64,000 bases of DNA from NCBI GenBank assembly GCA_016709225.1, contig JADJEE010000012.1:496001-560000 (forward strand). The letters are read 5' to 3'. The notes below the pieces were generated by a model. It was not told the origin of the DNA and ran no database searches. It was given only the letters and a program-made list of their open reading frames with translations. The translations under genes were made by a program, and so were the position numbers. The stretch is from Deltaproteobacteria bacterium. GTDB lineage: Bacteria; Myxococcota_A; Polyangia; Nannocystales; Nannocystaceae. Shown piece after piece: positions 44,121 to 52,381 of the stretch (within the stretch, counting starts at the first letter, position 1; the number at the start of each line of letters is the position of its first letter).

Positions 44121-45008
44121 GTGCGACCGCCGCTCCCTGGCACGCGGGCCTGCTCGCCCGCGCGGACCACGACGCCCCTGCGGCGCGCGAGCGCGGTCGC
44201 CATGATGACGCTGCTCGGCTGCGCGGGCGCCGAGGTCGGAGGTGGCAGCGGCGGACCCGGCAGCCTCGGCGGCAGTGGTGGCACGCAGGGCACCGCGACC
44301 GACGCGAGCGGTGGCGGCACCACCAGCGACGGCAGCGGCGAAGCCGAGAGCTCGACGAGCGCGCTCGGCAGCGACAGTGGCGACACCGGCCCCTGCAACG
44401 AGACGGTTTGGTACCTCGATGCCGACGGCGACGGTCGCGGTACCGCGACCACGACGGTGATGGCCTGCGATCCACCCGCGGGCTACGTGCCGTTCGGCGA
44501 CGACTGCGACGACGCCTCGGCGGCGCGACACCCCGGCGCGACCGAGCTCTGCGACGGCGCCGACGACGACTGCGACGGACTCGTCGACGAGGCCTCGACG
44601 ATGAACGCCGAGTGCAACGGGTGCGCGCTGTTCGAGGCCGACGGGCGTGCGTACGCGTTCTGTTCCGCGGGCGCGACGTGGGACGGCGCGCGGGTGGCCT
44701 GCGCTGCGTTCGCGGGCGACCTGCTGCGCTTCGACGACGCTGCCGAGTCGGCCAGCGTGATCGCCTTCGCCGAGCCACCACCGGTGCCGGCCGGCGGATG
44801 GTTCATCGGCTTGAGCGACAGTGCCAACGAGGGCGCGTTCGTGTGGATCGACGGCGCCGGCCTCGACTTCACGTCGTGGAACGCCGGCGAACCCAACGAC
44901 GCCGGCGGTGCGGAAGACTGCGTCGAGATCGACCCCACGGTCGGCATCTGGAACGACGTGCCCTGCGACACCCCGCGGGCATTCGTGTGCGAGTCACCAG
45001 CGCCGTGA
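44121..45008 (+). CDS. Lipoprotein with MopE-type motif and C-type-lectin domain
   Basis: A 295-aa protein. GTG 44121 gives an Arg-rich n-region followed by ASAVAMMTLLGCAG with the lipobox Cys. A Gly/Ser/Thr linker follows. The Cys/Asp-rich block (DADGDGRG to DCDDASAARHPGATELCDG to DDDCDGLVDE) is the putative metal-binding MopE/MYXO repeat. The C-terminal 120 residues are a C-type-lectin fold (FIGLSDSANEGAFVWIDG, then WNAGEPND and CVEI, ending FVCES). The EPND motif fits Ca2+-dependent mannose-type sugar binding. It likely displays a lectin on the outer surface. Confidence 0.78.
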   Translation: MRPPLPGTRACSPARTTTPLRRASAVAMMTLLGCAGAEVGGGSGGPGSLGGSGGTQGTATDASGGGTTSDGSGEAESSTSALGSDSGDTGPCNETVWYLDADGDGRGTATTTVMACDPPAGYVPFGDDCDDASAARHPGATELCDGADDDCDGLVDEASTMNAECNGCALFEADGRAYAFCSAGATWDGARVACAAFAGDLLRFDDAAESASVIAFAEPPPVPAGGWFIGLSDSANEGAFVWIDGAGLDFTSWNAGEPNDAGGAEDCVEIDPTVGIWNDVPCDTPRAFVCESPAP

Positions 45009-45063
45009 CCCGGCCGCGCGGTGCGACGGACAAGGGGCCGGTAACCACGGGCACCTTTTCAGG

Positions 45064-45088
45064 GGGTCCTGAAAAAAATCTTGGACCC
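45064..45088. terminator. Hairpin GGGTCC...GGACCC
   Basis: GGGTCC (45064-45069) and GGACCC (45083-45088) form a 6-bp perfect stem around a 13-nt A-rich loop, 56 nt after the lectin gene stop. It is not followed by a T-run, so a Rho-independent terminator is possible but not typical. An overlapping alternative stem TCAGG/CCTGA (45060-45072) competes with it. Confidence 0.35.
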
Positions 45089-45109
45089 GCCGGAAATGCT
45101 CCGTTTGTC

Positions 45110-45129
45110 GGGGTCCAATCTCTGACCCC
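45110..45129. other. Hairpin GGGGTC...GACCCC
   Basis: GGGGTC (45110-45115) and GACCCC (45124-45129) form a perfect 6-bp stem with an 8-nt loop. Its arms share the GGTCC/GGACC-like core of the neighbouring hairpin, as in palindromic repeats of REP type. Confidence 0.45.
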
Positions 45130-45155
45130 TTCCCTCTTCGTAGGGTCGGGAGCCC

Positions 45156-45198
45156 GGCCGACCGGGGTGGATGCGGAAGGGGGGATCCCCGGTCGGCC
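45156..45198. other. 12-bp perfect inverted repeat
   Basis: GGCCGACCGGGG (45156-45167) and CCCCGGTCGGCC (45187-45198) are exact complements around a 19-nt loop. This is the strongest hairpin of the region and lies 80 nt beyond the first one. Confidence 0.7.
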
Positions 45199-45502
45199 AG
45201 GCCACACGCGACGACACCCGTATAGCAAACGCCAGTCGCATGCGGTAGAGCTGCGCGGGCGTGGGCCAGGGTGACGAGCCGCGCTTTGGCGTGTGGGTCG
45301 CTCGCACGCCGCCGCGAACGAGGTTCGGCGGACGCGCGTCCGCCCGCGCATCGCATGCGGCAAGCGCGGGCGCCGAGCCGCATGCGCGGGTCGCCCACCA
45401 CGGCAATCGGGCTCGACCCGGCGGCTCGCCAGGCGTCGGTGGCCGCAGCGTCGACGCTGCAAACGAGAGCGGCGCTACACGTTCGGCCGCCGTGATCCGC
45501 CG

Positions 45503-47770
45503 ATGATCGTCGCGTTCGCAGTGCTCGCGATGCTCGCCGCGCCCGCCGTCGACGGCGGCGCGCCGCTGCAGCCGCCACCACGTAGCTACCGCGCGGTGCG
45601 GACGATCGATCCGATGGTGATCGACGGTCGCGACACCGAGCACACGTGGGCACTCGCCGAGCCCGACGATCGCTTCGGCGAGCGACAGCCCGAGCTCGGC
45701 GCGACCCCGCCGGTGCGCACGGTGTTGAAGGTCGCCTACGACGATCTCGCGCTCTACGTGCTGCTGGCGTGCGAGAGCAAACCAGGCGACATCATCGTCC
45801 GCACGCTGCGACGCGACAACCCGGGGATCTTCTCCGACGACACCGTCTACGTGAAGCTCGATCCGACCCACGATCGGCGCACGGGATACAGCTTTGGGGT
45901 CAACGCCGACGGCGCGCAGATCGACGCGCTCGGGCTCGAGGACGGCCGCGACTTCATCACGCAGTGGGACTCGGTGTGGACCGCCGAGGTCGAGCGCCGC
46001 GACGACGGCTACACCGTCGAGTTCCGCATTCCGTTCGCCATCCTCGGCCTCAAGCGCACGAGCGAGCGCGTGATGGGACTCGAGATCTCGCGCGACCACC
46101 CCAGCCGCAACGCGACCTACGACTGGCGCGTGATCGTGCCGCCACGCAGCCCCATGGCCGCCAGCCAGTTCGGCACGCTCGAGGGCCTGCGCGACATCGC
46201 GGGCCAACGCGCGATCGAGTTCACGCCGTACGCCGCGTTGCGCACCAACTTCAGGCCCGAGTTCACCGCCGACCCCGCGCGGCGCCCCAACGTCGCCAGC
46301 GGCGGTGACGTGCGCGCACAGATCGGCGCGGGCTCCTACGCCGAGGCCTCGCTGCTCACCGACTTCGCGCAGGTCGAGGCCGACGAGGTCCAGGTCGCGC
46401 GTGACCGCTTCCCGCTGTTCTTCCCCGAGCGCCGGCCGTTCTTCATCAACGGCCTCGAGGTGTTCAACTTCGGGCGCGCCAGCGAGGCGCAGCTGTTCTT
46501 CTCGCGCAAGGTCGGCCTGGTCGACGGCCGCCCGGTACCGCTGCTCGGGGGCGCCAAGGTCTACGGTCGCAGCGCGTTGGTCTCGTACGGCCTGCTGCAC
46601 GTGCAGACGCTGGGCTCGCCCTCGGAGCCCGATCGCGGGCTCGCGGCGGCCGACCCGACCAACGTCTCGGTGGCGCGCATTCGCCTGCAGGCGACCCGCA
46701 TCTTCAACGTCGGCATGATGTTGCTGGGCGAGCACCGCTTCGGCCGCCCCCACTCGGACGACGCCGCCGGTGGTCTCGACGCGCAGATCATCAGTCGCGA
46801 TGGTCGCATCGCGTGGAGCAGCTTCGCGGCCGCGACCTGGGCGCAGCGGCCGGGCGCGCCCGCGGCGATCGCCGACGACGGCAGCGTCACGCCCGCCGGC
46901 GCAGCCAGCTCGGCGATCGGACCGAGCGCCTACTCGCTGCTGGAGTATCGCGGCCTGTTCGTGCGCCCGTCGCTGCTGTGGCTGTGGAGTGACCGCGACT
47001 TCTCGCCGGTGATGGGCTTCTACCGGCGACCGGGTTCGTCGCGGCAGCAGGCCGCGGTGGAGTTCGCCCCGCGGCCACGCGCATTGGGCCTGCGCGAGGT
47101 CGTGTTCGGTCCCAGCTACAGCGTCGAGGCCACGCCGGACTACGGCCAGCGCCTGGGCCAGGAGGCCAGCAGCCGCGTGGCGCTCAATTGGCGCAATGGC
47201 GCCAACGTGGAGTACCGCGTCACGCACTTCATCGATCGCGTGCAGCAGCCCTTCACGTTGTACGAGCACGACGTCGACGCCAGGAGCTACAGCGGCTTCC
47301 GTCAGCGCGTCGGCTTTGGCACGCCCGAGCGCCGCGCGCTGGGCCTCGAGGGCAGCTACGAGGCGTTCTCGCTGTTCGGCGGCTTCGCGCACCAACCCAG
47401 CGCGACGATCACCGCCCGCCTGGGCAAGCACTTCACGTTCGCCGCGACCTACGTGCACCTCATCGGTCACCTGGCGTCGTCACGGGACGCCTTCAACTTC
47501 GGCTTCGCCAACGGCAACCTCGACATCGCGATCACGCGCAATCTGGCGTTCGACACCCTCGGGCGCCTCGATCTGTCGCCGGGTCGACAACGCTTCGGCC
47601 TGCAGTCGCGGCTGCGCTGGCGCTTCGCGCCCGGCAGCGACGTCTACGTGGTGTACCGCTACGATCAACCGTTCGGGCCGGGGGATGCCAGCAGCACCGC
47701 GGTGCGTGAGCCGTTCCACGAGCTCACGCTCAAGTTCACCTACTACCTGCGCACCTTCATCAACCGCTGA
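45503..47770 (+). CDS. DUF5916 outer-membrane protein with CBM9-like N-terminal domain
   Basis: A 755-aa exported protein. A signal peptide covers about residues 1-16. A CBM9-like domain follows at about 25-220 (MVIDGRDTEHTWALAEPDDRF, VLKVAYDDLALYVLLACE, GYTVEFRIPFAILGL). The rest is DUF5916, with FFPERRPFFINGLEVFNFG, and the C-terminal 400 residues show amphipathic beta-strands ending in FTYYLRTFINR, as for a beta-barrel. The role is unknown; carbohydrate-related functions are suggested for such proteins. It ends within the tail of the convergent EAL gene (11-nt overlap). Confidence 0.8.
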   Translation: MIVAFAVLAMLAAPAVDGGAPLQPPPRSYRAVRTIDPMVIDGRDTEHTWALAEPDDRFGERQPELGATPPVRTVLKVAYDDLALYVLLACESKPGDIIVRTLRRDNPGIFSDDTVYVKLDPTHDRRTGYSFGVNADGAQIDALGLEDGRDFITQWDSVWTAEVERRDDGYTVEFRIPFAILGLKRTSERVMGLEISRDHPSRNATYDWRVIVPPRSPMAASQFGTLEGLRDIAGQRAIEFTPYAALRTNFRPEFTADPARRPNVASGGDVRAQIGAGSYAEASLLTDFAQVEADEVQVARDRFPLFFPERRPFFINGLEVFNFGRASEAQLFFSRKVGLVDGRPVPLLGGAKVYGRSALVSYGLLHVQTLGSPSEPDRGLAAADPTNVSVARIRLQATRIFNVGMMLLGEHRFGRPHSDDAAGGLDAQIISRDGRIAWSSFAAATWAQRPGAPAAIADDGSVTPAGAASSAIGPSAYSLLEYRGLFVRPSLLWLWSDRDFSPVMGFYRRPGSSRQQAAVEFAPRPRALGLREVVFGPSYSVEATPDYGQRLGQEASSRVALNWRNGANVEYRVTHFIDRVQQPFTLYEHDVDARSYSGFRQRVGFGTPERRALGLEGSYEAFSLFGGFAHQPSATITARLGKHFTFAATYVHLIGHLASSRDAFNFGFANGNLDIAITRNLAFDTLGRLDLSPGRQRFGLQSRLRWRFAPGSDVYVVYRYDQPFGPGDASSTAVREPFHELTLKFTYYLRTFINR

Positions 47771-48923
47771 TGAGTCGCAGCTCGCGGGTCGGTCGCTTGG
47801 GGTGACCGAACAGGTAGCCCTGCAGCAGATCGCAGCCAAAATCGGTCATCGCGCGGGCCTGCTCGTCGGTCTCGATGCCCTCTGCGACCGTGAGAATGCC
47901 GAGATCGCGACAGACCTCCGCGACGGCCGCGACCAGTCGTGCCCGCACACCGCCGCGCACGACCTCGCGGCACAGCGCCATGTCGAACTTCACGATGTCG
48001 GGCGACAGCTCCGCGAACGCGTTGAGCCCGTTGTAGCCCGCGCCGAGATCGTCGATGGCGACACGGAAGCCGTGCGCGCGCAGGCTCGCGATGCGGGCCG
48101 CGAGCCGTTCGTCGCCGGTGATGGTCTCGCGCTCGATCAGCTCCAGCACCACCCGAGGGGCGTGGGCGACCAGCGGGTTGCGCTCGTCGTAGAACTCGTC
48201 GTCGTCGAGCGCGCGCGGGTGGGTGTTCACGAACAGCGGGATCTCGGGTGGGAGGGTGCGCAGCAGCTCCCCGACGCGCGTCCGCAGCACCCGCTCGACC
48301 GCGACCACGGCATCTTGCTCCTCGGCGAGATCGAACAGCGCCATCGGGCCGCCGATGCCGGGGTGGTCGCAGCGCGCGAGCGCCTCGTAGGCGTACAGCG
48401 CCCCGCCGTGGGCGTGCACGATGGGCTGGATCGCGATCCACAGCTTGGGCAGCGCCTCGGCCAACAGCGCGGCGCGGGCCTGGTTGGCCTTGCGTGCGTC
48501 GTGGAAGCCACGCTCGAGCTCGCGTCGCTGCTCGCGGGCGGCGAGCGCCTCGGTGATGCACGACGCGAGATCCTGCGGCGGGCACGGCTTGGTGAGAAAG
48601 CGGAACACCCGCGCCTCGTTGATGGCACGCAACGCCGCATCGACGTCGGCCTGCCCCGACAACAGCACGCGGCAGACCTCCGGGTGCAGCTGACGCACGA
48701 CCGTGAGCAGCTCCGCACCGCCCATGCCGGGCATCTTCTCGTCCGAGACCACCACGTCGATGCTGCGCTCGCGCAGGATCGCGAGCGCGGCGGTCGCCGA
48801 GGGTGCAGTCAGCACCTCGAGCGGCTCGCGCCACAGTCCGCGCCGGACGTTGGCCAGCACGCTGGGGTCGTCGTCGACGAACAGCACCGACGGCCGGGGG
48901 TTGATCGCCAGCACCTCCATCAC
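47760..48923 (-). CDS. Response regulator with EAL (c-di-GMP phosphodiesterase) domain
   Basis: A 387-aa protein. A receiver domain covers about residues 11-125 (FVDDDPS acidic pair, phospho-acceptor Asp in VVVSDEKMPG, conserved Lys in FLTKPC). The EAL domain follows, with the catalytic set visible: YEALAR, FVNTHP, ELIERE, AIDDLGAGY, DIVKFD, AEGIET and LLQGYLFG. It is therefore probably an active c-di-GMP hydrolase. The ATG overlaps the stop of the REC-HDOD gene. It is the third gene of the operon starting at 51303. Confidence 0.9.
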   Translation of the reverse strand: MMEVLAINPRPSVLFVDDDPSVLANVRRGLWREPLEVLTAPSATAALAILRERSIDVVVSDEKMPGMGGAELLTVVRQLHPEVCRVLLSGQADVDAALRAINEARVFRFLTKPCPPQDLASCITEALAAREQRRELERGFHDARKANQARAALLAEALPKLWIAIQPIVHAHGGALYAYEALARCDHPGIGGPMALFDLAEEQDAVVAVERVLRTRVGELLRTLPPEIPLFVNTHPRALDDDEFYDERNPLVAHAPRVVLELIERETITGDERLAARIASLRAHGFRVAIDDLGAGYNGLNAFAELSPDIVKFDMALCREVVRGGVRARLVAAVAEVCRDLGILTVAEGIETDEQARAMTDFGCDLLQGYLFGHPKRPTRELRLISG

Positions 48924-50074
48924 ACGCCTCCCACTGCTTGCTTCGGTGCCTTGCCCGCGTTGGCGAGCACGAGCGACACGATTTCACCGCGCTCGCGACG
49001 GTCGCCACGCTCGGCCCACTCGGTGAGCGCGCCCGCGTACGCGCGCTCTGCCAGGCGAAGCGCGTCGATGCCGTCGATGTAGCCCGAGGGGCACACGGGG
49101 TCGTCGTGGTGCGCGGCGACGATCTCGACCGTGGCCTGCGGCAGCCCCCACAGCGACAGCAGGAAGCCGCCGCACTGGGCATGATTGCCGCCGAATCGCA
49201 GCGACTCGCTGGCCGCGAGCGCGCACTCGTCGACACCGTGCTCGGCACTGGTGGCGGCATACTCGTGCGGCGCAACCCGGGCGAAGCCGACGCGACCGAT
49301 GTCGTGCAGGAGCGCGGCGGCGCGAACATCTGCACGGGCGTCGGGCGCCACGAGGGTCGCCGCGAGCTCGCCCACCGCCATGCCGTGCTCGCCGATGTCG
49401 CCGATGCCGGCGCCACGCTCACTCATCACGCCCAGCAGTAGCACCGCGGCGCGGACGTTCTCGAAGCCGAGCTGGCCACACGCACGATCGAGGCTGGTGA
49501 CCGGTCGGGGCGCGCCGAACCACGAAGAGTTTGCGAGCTTGAGCAGGCGCGCGGTGATCCCGATGTCGCGCTGAATGATCTCGACCAGGTTCCTGCGTGA
49601 CGGATCGCGTGCGGAGAGCTCGCGTAGGGCCTCCGCGTGCACCGCCGGCATCGCGCTCGGCTCGCTGAGTGAGCGCAGCGCGGCCGCGAACGCGTTGTGG
49701 CAGCCGCCGCCGGCAGCCAGGCACTCCGAGATGTGCTCGGCGAGCCGGTCCGGCGTCACCGGCTTGCTCACGAATCGATGGGCGAAGGTCAGTGCGTCGA
49801 TACACTGCTTCACCTCGCAGGTGCCCGAGAATGCTGCACGCACCACCACCGGATGGTTGTCGCGCAGGTACGCCAGCAGCGAGACCCCGTCGACGTCGGG
49901 CAGCGAGAGGTCGATCAACGCGAGGTCGAACGACTGCGTCTCGAGCAATGTGCGCGCCTGCGCGGCCGAGGCCGCGAAGTGGCACTCGAAGCGTTCGCGG
50001 TAGCGTCGTAGCGCGCGGCGCAGGCCCTCCCGAACACCGTGATCGTCGTCGACGAACAGCACTTGCGGCTTCAT
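48920..50074 (-). CDS. Response regulator with HDOD domain
   Basis: A 384-aa protein. The receiver domain at about residues 4-120 has DDD and the phospho-acceptor Asp in LALIDLSLPD. The HDOD domain at about 140-340 has the AALLHDIGRVGFARV stretch, typical of HDOD proteins with a partly kept HD pair, and AHHDDP. HDOD proteins take part in signalling without known catalysis. It starts within the histidine kinase stop (ATGA) and overlaps the EAL gene the same way, so one kinase may feed both receivers. Confidence 0.88.
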   Translation of the reverse strand: MKPQVLFVDDDHGVREGLRRALRRYRERFECHFAASAAQARTLLETQSFDLALIDLSLPDVDGVSLLAYLRDNHPVVVRAAFSGTCEVKQCIDALTFAHRFVSKPVTPDRLAEHISECLAAGGGCHNAFAAALRSLSEPSAMPAVHAEALRELSARDPSRRNLVEIIQRDIGITARLLKLANSSWFGAPRPVTSLDRACGQLGFENVRAAVLLLGVMSERGAGIGDIGEHGMAVGELAATLVAPDARADVRAAALLHDIGRVGFARVAPHEYAATSAEHGVDECALAASESLRFGGNHAQCGGFLLSLWGLPQATVEIVAAHHDDPVCPSGYIDGIDALRLAERAYAGALTEWAERGDRRERGEIVSLVLANAGKAPKQAVGGV

Positions 50075-51303
50075 GGCGACACTCCGCTGCGCTGCAGCGG
50101 CAGCGTCAGGCGCACGGTCGTGCCCGCGCCCGGCTCGCTGCAGAGAATGACCCGGCCCCCGTGTCGGTCCTCGATCGCGGCCCGCACCATCGCGAGCCCC
50201 TGACCGGTCCCGATCCCGACCGCCTTGGTGGTGAAGAACGGCTCGAAGACCCGCGACTGCACTGGCGCCGGGATGCCGACACCGTTGTCGCTGACCTCGA
50301 TCTCGATCGCCGCCTCGCGCAGTCGCGACTGGATGCGAATGAGACCGTCGTCGGTGCCGACCTCCGCGATGGCATCGCGGGCGTTGACGATGAGGTTGAC
50401 CAGTACCTTGCCGAGCTCGCTGGCCGAACACACCAGCGGCGGCAGTCGCTCGAGCTGGGTCTCGACCTTCGCGACGTGACGACACGCCGCACGGGTCATG
50501 CGGACCGCGGACTCGATGAGGCCGTTGACGTCGGCGGGCGCATCGGGCCGGTCGACCCCGTGCGTCAGCTCCTTCATCGTGCGGACGATCTCGGCGATGC
50601 GACCGGCGCCCTCGATGATGCTGTCGATCGCGGGCGGCAGCTCACGTCGGACGAAGCCGTCGTCGGCCCGCGCCGCCGCGGCGTCGAGCTGCGCCAACAC
50701 CTCGCCGGGGTCGCCGCCGCGGCGCACCACGGTCGCGAGCTCCTGGTGGCACTGCAGCAGCCGCAACAGCTCGGTGACCGCATCGCGCGCGAAGTGGCCC
50801 GCGTCGCTGATGTACTGCGACGGCGAGTTGATCTCGTGCGCGACCCCGGCAGCGAGCCGTCCGACCACCTCGAAGTGCGCGGCCTGGTGGGCTCGCTTGA
50901 GCCGCTCGGAGTGATCGCGGGCGTCCATCGCGACCCACAGCGTGCGGGACGGATCGTCGAGGTCGGCGGTGCACGACGTCAGCACGTCGATCGGCGGGCC
51001 TTGATCGAGCAACAGCTCACCCGAGACGGTTCCGGCCTGCGCGTCGTCGTGGACCAGCAGGAGCGACTCGATCGCCCGCCCGATCAGCTCGCGACGGGGG
51101 TGGCCCAGCAGTGCACAGGCGCGCACGTTGACGTTGGTCACGACGCCGGCGTCGACCTGGAACACGGCACAGGGCATGGCGTCGTAGTCGAATGCGCTCA
51201 CGGGGCTCGGGACCAGTGCGAGCGGTGGCGCAGCAGGGTGTTGCAGGCTCGCGCGACGCATCCCATCGGTCACATCGCGCGGGTCGGTGCCGCGCTTGAG
51301 CAC
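50071..51303 (-). CDS. PAS-domain sensor histidine kinase (soluble)
   Basis: A 410-aa protein without membrane segments. A PAS-like domain is at about residues 38-130 (AMPCAVFQVDAGVVTNVN). The dimerisation box has the phospho-accepting histidine in VAGVAHEINSPS, written here as AAGVAHEINSP. The ATP-binding domain has the N box NLIVNARDAI, G1 DNGVGIP and G2 GTGQGLAM. The start is uncertain: GTG 51303 or ATG 51261. It heads the operon with the REC-HDOD and REC-EAL genes. Confidence 0.87.
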   Translation of the reverse strand: MLKRGTDPRDVTDGMRRASLQHPAAPPLALVPSPVSAFDYDAMPCAVFQVDAGVVTNVNVRACALLGHPRRELIGRAIESLLLVHDDAQAGTVSGELLLDQGPPIDVLTSCTADLDDPSRTLWVAMDARDHSERLKRAHQAAHFEVVGRLAAGVAHEINSPSQYISDAGHFARDAVTELLRLLQCHQELATVVRRGGDPGEVLAQLDAAAARADDGFVRRELPPAIDSIIEGAGRIAEIVRTMKELTHGVDRPDAPADVNGLIESAVRMTRAACRHVAKVETQLERLPPLVCSASELGKVLVNLIVNARDAIAEVGTDDGLIRIQSRLREAAIEIEVSDNGVGIPAPVQSRVFEPFFTTKAVGIGTGQGLAMVRAAIEDRHGGRVILCSEPGAGTTVRLTLPLQRSGVSP

Positions 51304-51411
51304 GCGTTCGGCCCGCGCGAGGGGCCGCGGCGGCGTGCCGGTGCGGTGCGGGTCGCAGGCTCCGCCGCCGATGGCCCCTTTTGGTGCGACGCGCAGCGCG
51401 GCCGCAGCGCG

Positions 51412-52308
51412 CTACGACGCGTCGCGGAAGCAGCGTGGCCGCGCGAGCAGGTCGTCGGCATCGGCCGATGCACACCACTGTCGCCACGCCTCGCGATCGG
51501 CGCCTCGCCAGCGCATGGCCTCGAGGTCCTCCACCAGTGGCACGTCGTGCACCAGCGTCGCGAGCTGCTTGTAGAGCGCGACGTCTGCTCGTCGGGCCGC
51601 GAGCTCCGCCGCGAGGCGCTCGGCCCCGCGCACCTTCACCGTCCACGCGCGCGGATCGTCGGGGATCGCCTCGACGTGACGGTAGTGCCCGAGCAGCGCG
51701 GCGCTGCTCTTCTCACCGAACCCTGGGACGCCGGGGATGCCATCGGCGCTGTCGCCGACCAACGCCAGCAGGTCCGCGATGCTCTCGGGCCCCACGCCAC
51801 GGCGCGCCCGCAGACCGGCCTCGTCGGTGAGCTTCTTGCGGATGCGATCGATCTGCACCACCTGCTCGCCGCGTAGACACTGACCGAGGTCCTTGTCCGG
51901 CGAGAGGATGCGAACCTGCTCGACCTGCTCGCAGCGGCCTGGGGCGAACCGTGAGGCCGCGGTGGCCAAGGCGTCGTCGGCCTCCCACCGATCCATCGAC
52001 CACGTCACCAGGCCCAGCGCCCGCGCGACCGTCTCCGCTTCGTCGAACTGCGCCAACAGCTCGGGTGGCACGCCGTCCTCGGTCTTGTAGCCGGCGAACA
52101 GGTCGTTGCGGAACGAGCGGATGGGGTTGTCGAACGCGATGCCGACGTGGGTCGGTCGCTCGTCGGCGTCGTCGAGCAACGCGAGCATGTTGAGCGCGAG
52201 CCCGTGGCACGCCGTCAGCGGCCGACCGTCGCGGCCGACGTGGGGTGGCCGCGGCGTGAAGTGGGCGCGGAAGAGCTCGAAGGTGCCGTCGACGAGGTGG
52301 ACGCGCAT
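51412..52308 (-). CDS. 5'-3' exonuclease (Pol I N-terminal / FEN-like)
   Basis: A 298-aa stand-alone 5'-3' exonuclease. Acidic metal-binding positions are seen in HLVDGTFELF, AFDNPIRSFRNDLFAGYK, RWEADDALATAA and ILSPDKDLGQC. The helix-hairpin-helix region is DSADGIPGVPGFGEKSSAALL. No polymerase domain is attached. ATG 52308 is chosen; the upstream in-frame part overlaps the kinase promoter. It is divergent from the Ser/Thr kinase with a 73-nt gap. Confidence 0.85.
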   Translation of the reverse strand: MRVHLVDGTFELFRAHFTPRPPHVGRDGRPLTACHGLALNMLALLDDADERPTHVGIAFDNPIRSFRNDLFAGYKTEDGVPPELLAQFDEAETVARALGLVTWSMDRWEADDALATAASRFAPGRCEQVEQVRILSPDKDLGQCLRGEQVVQIDRIRKKLTDEAGLRARRGVGPESIADLLALVGDSADGIPGVPGFGEKSSAALLGHYRHVEAIPDDPRAWTVKVRGAERLAAELAARRADVALYKQLATLVHDVPLVEDLEAMRWRGADREAWRQWCASADADDLLARPRCFRDAS

Positions 52309-52381
52309 GGTCGCGCGAGAGCTTGTCGCGGATCGCCCACGGGTGCGACATCGAATCGGGCCGAGCGGCGCTATCCTCCGT

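Larger units (their letters stand above)
45009..45502. other. 494-nt gene-free region with hairpins
   Basis: No credible gene is seen on either strand. The first 200 nt hold several short hairpins (listed separately) and an unusual A-run (AAAAAAA at about 45073-45079) in otherwise GC-rich sequence. The rest (45200-45502) is plain GC-rich sequence without repeats or gene starts that I can support. The region may hold a terminator for the lectin gene, a remnant mobile element or a structured RNA. Confidence 0.6.

Noticed and set aside
43474..44781. Full-length reading of the membrane protein gene from 44781
   Set aside because: The first 230 codons are Arg/Ser/Pro-rich and mirror the lectin lipoprotein; membrane protein character begins only near 44082.
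45059..47470. 803-codon minus-strand open frame opposite the DUF5916 gene
   Set aside because: No protein-like domain; its start lies in the hairpin region and the + strand gene is a recognised family.
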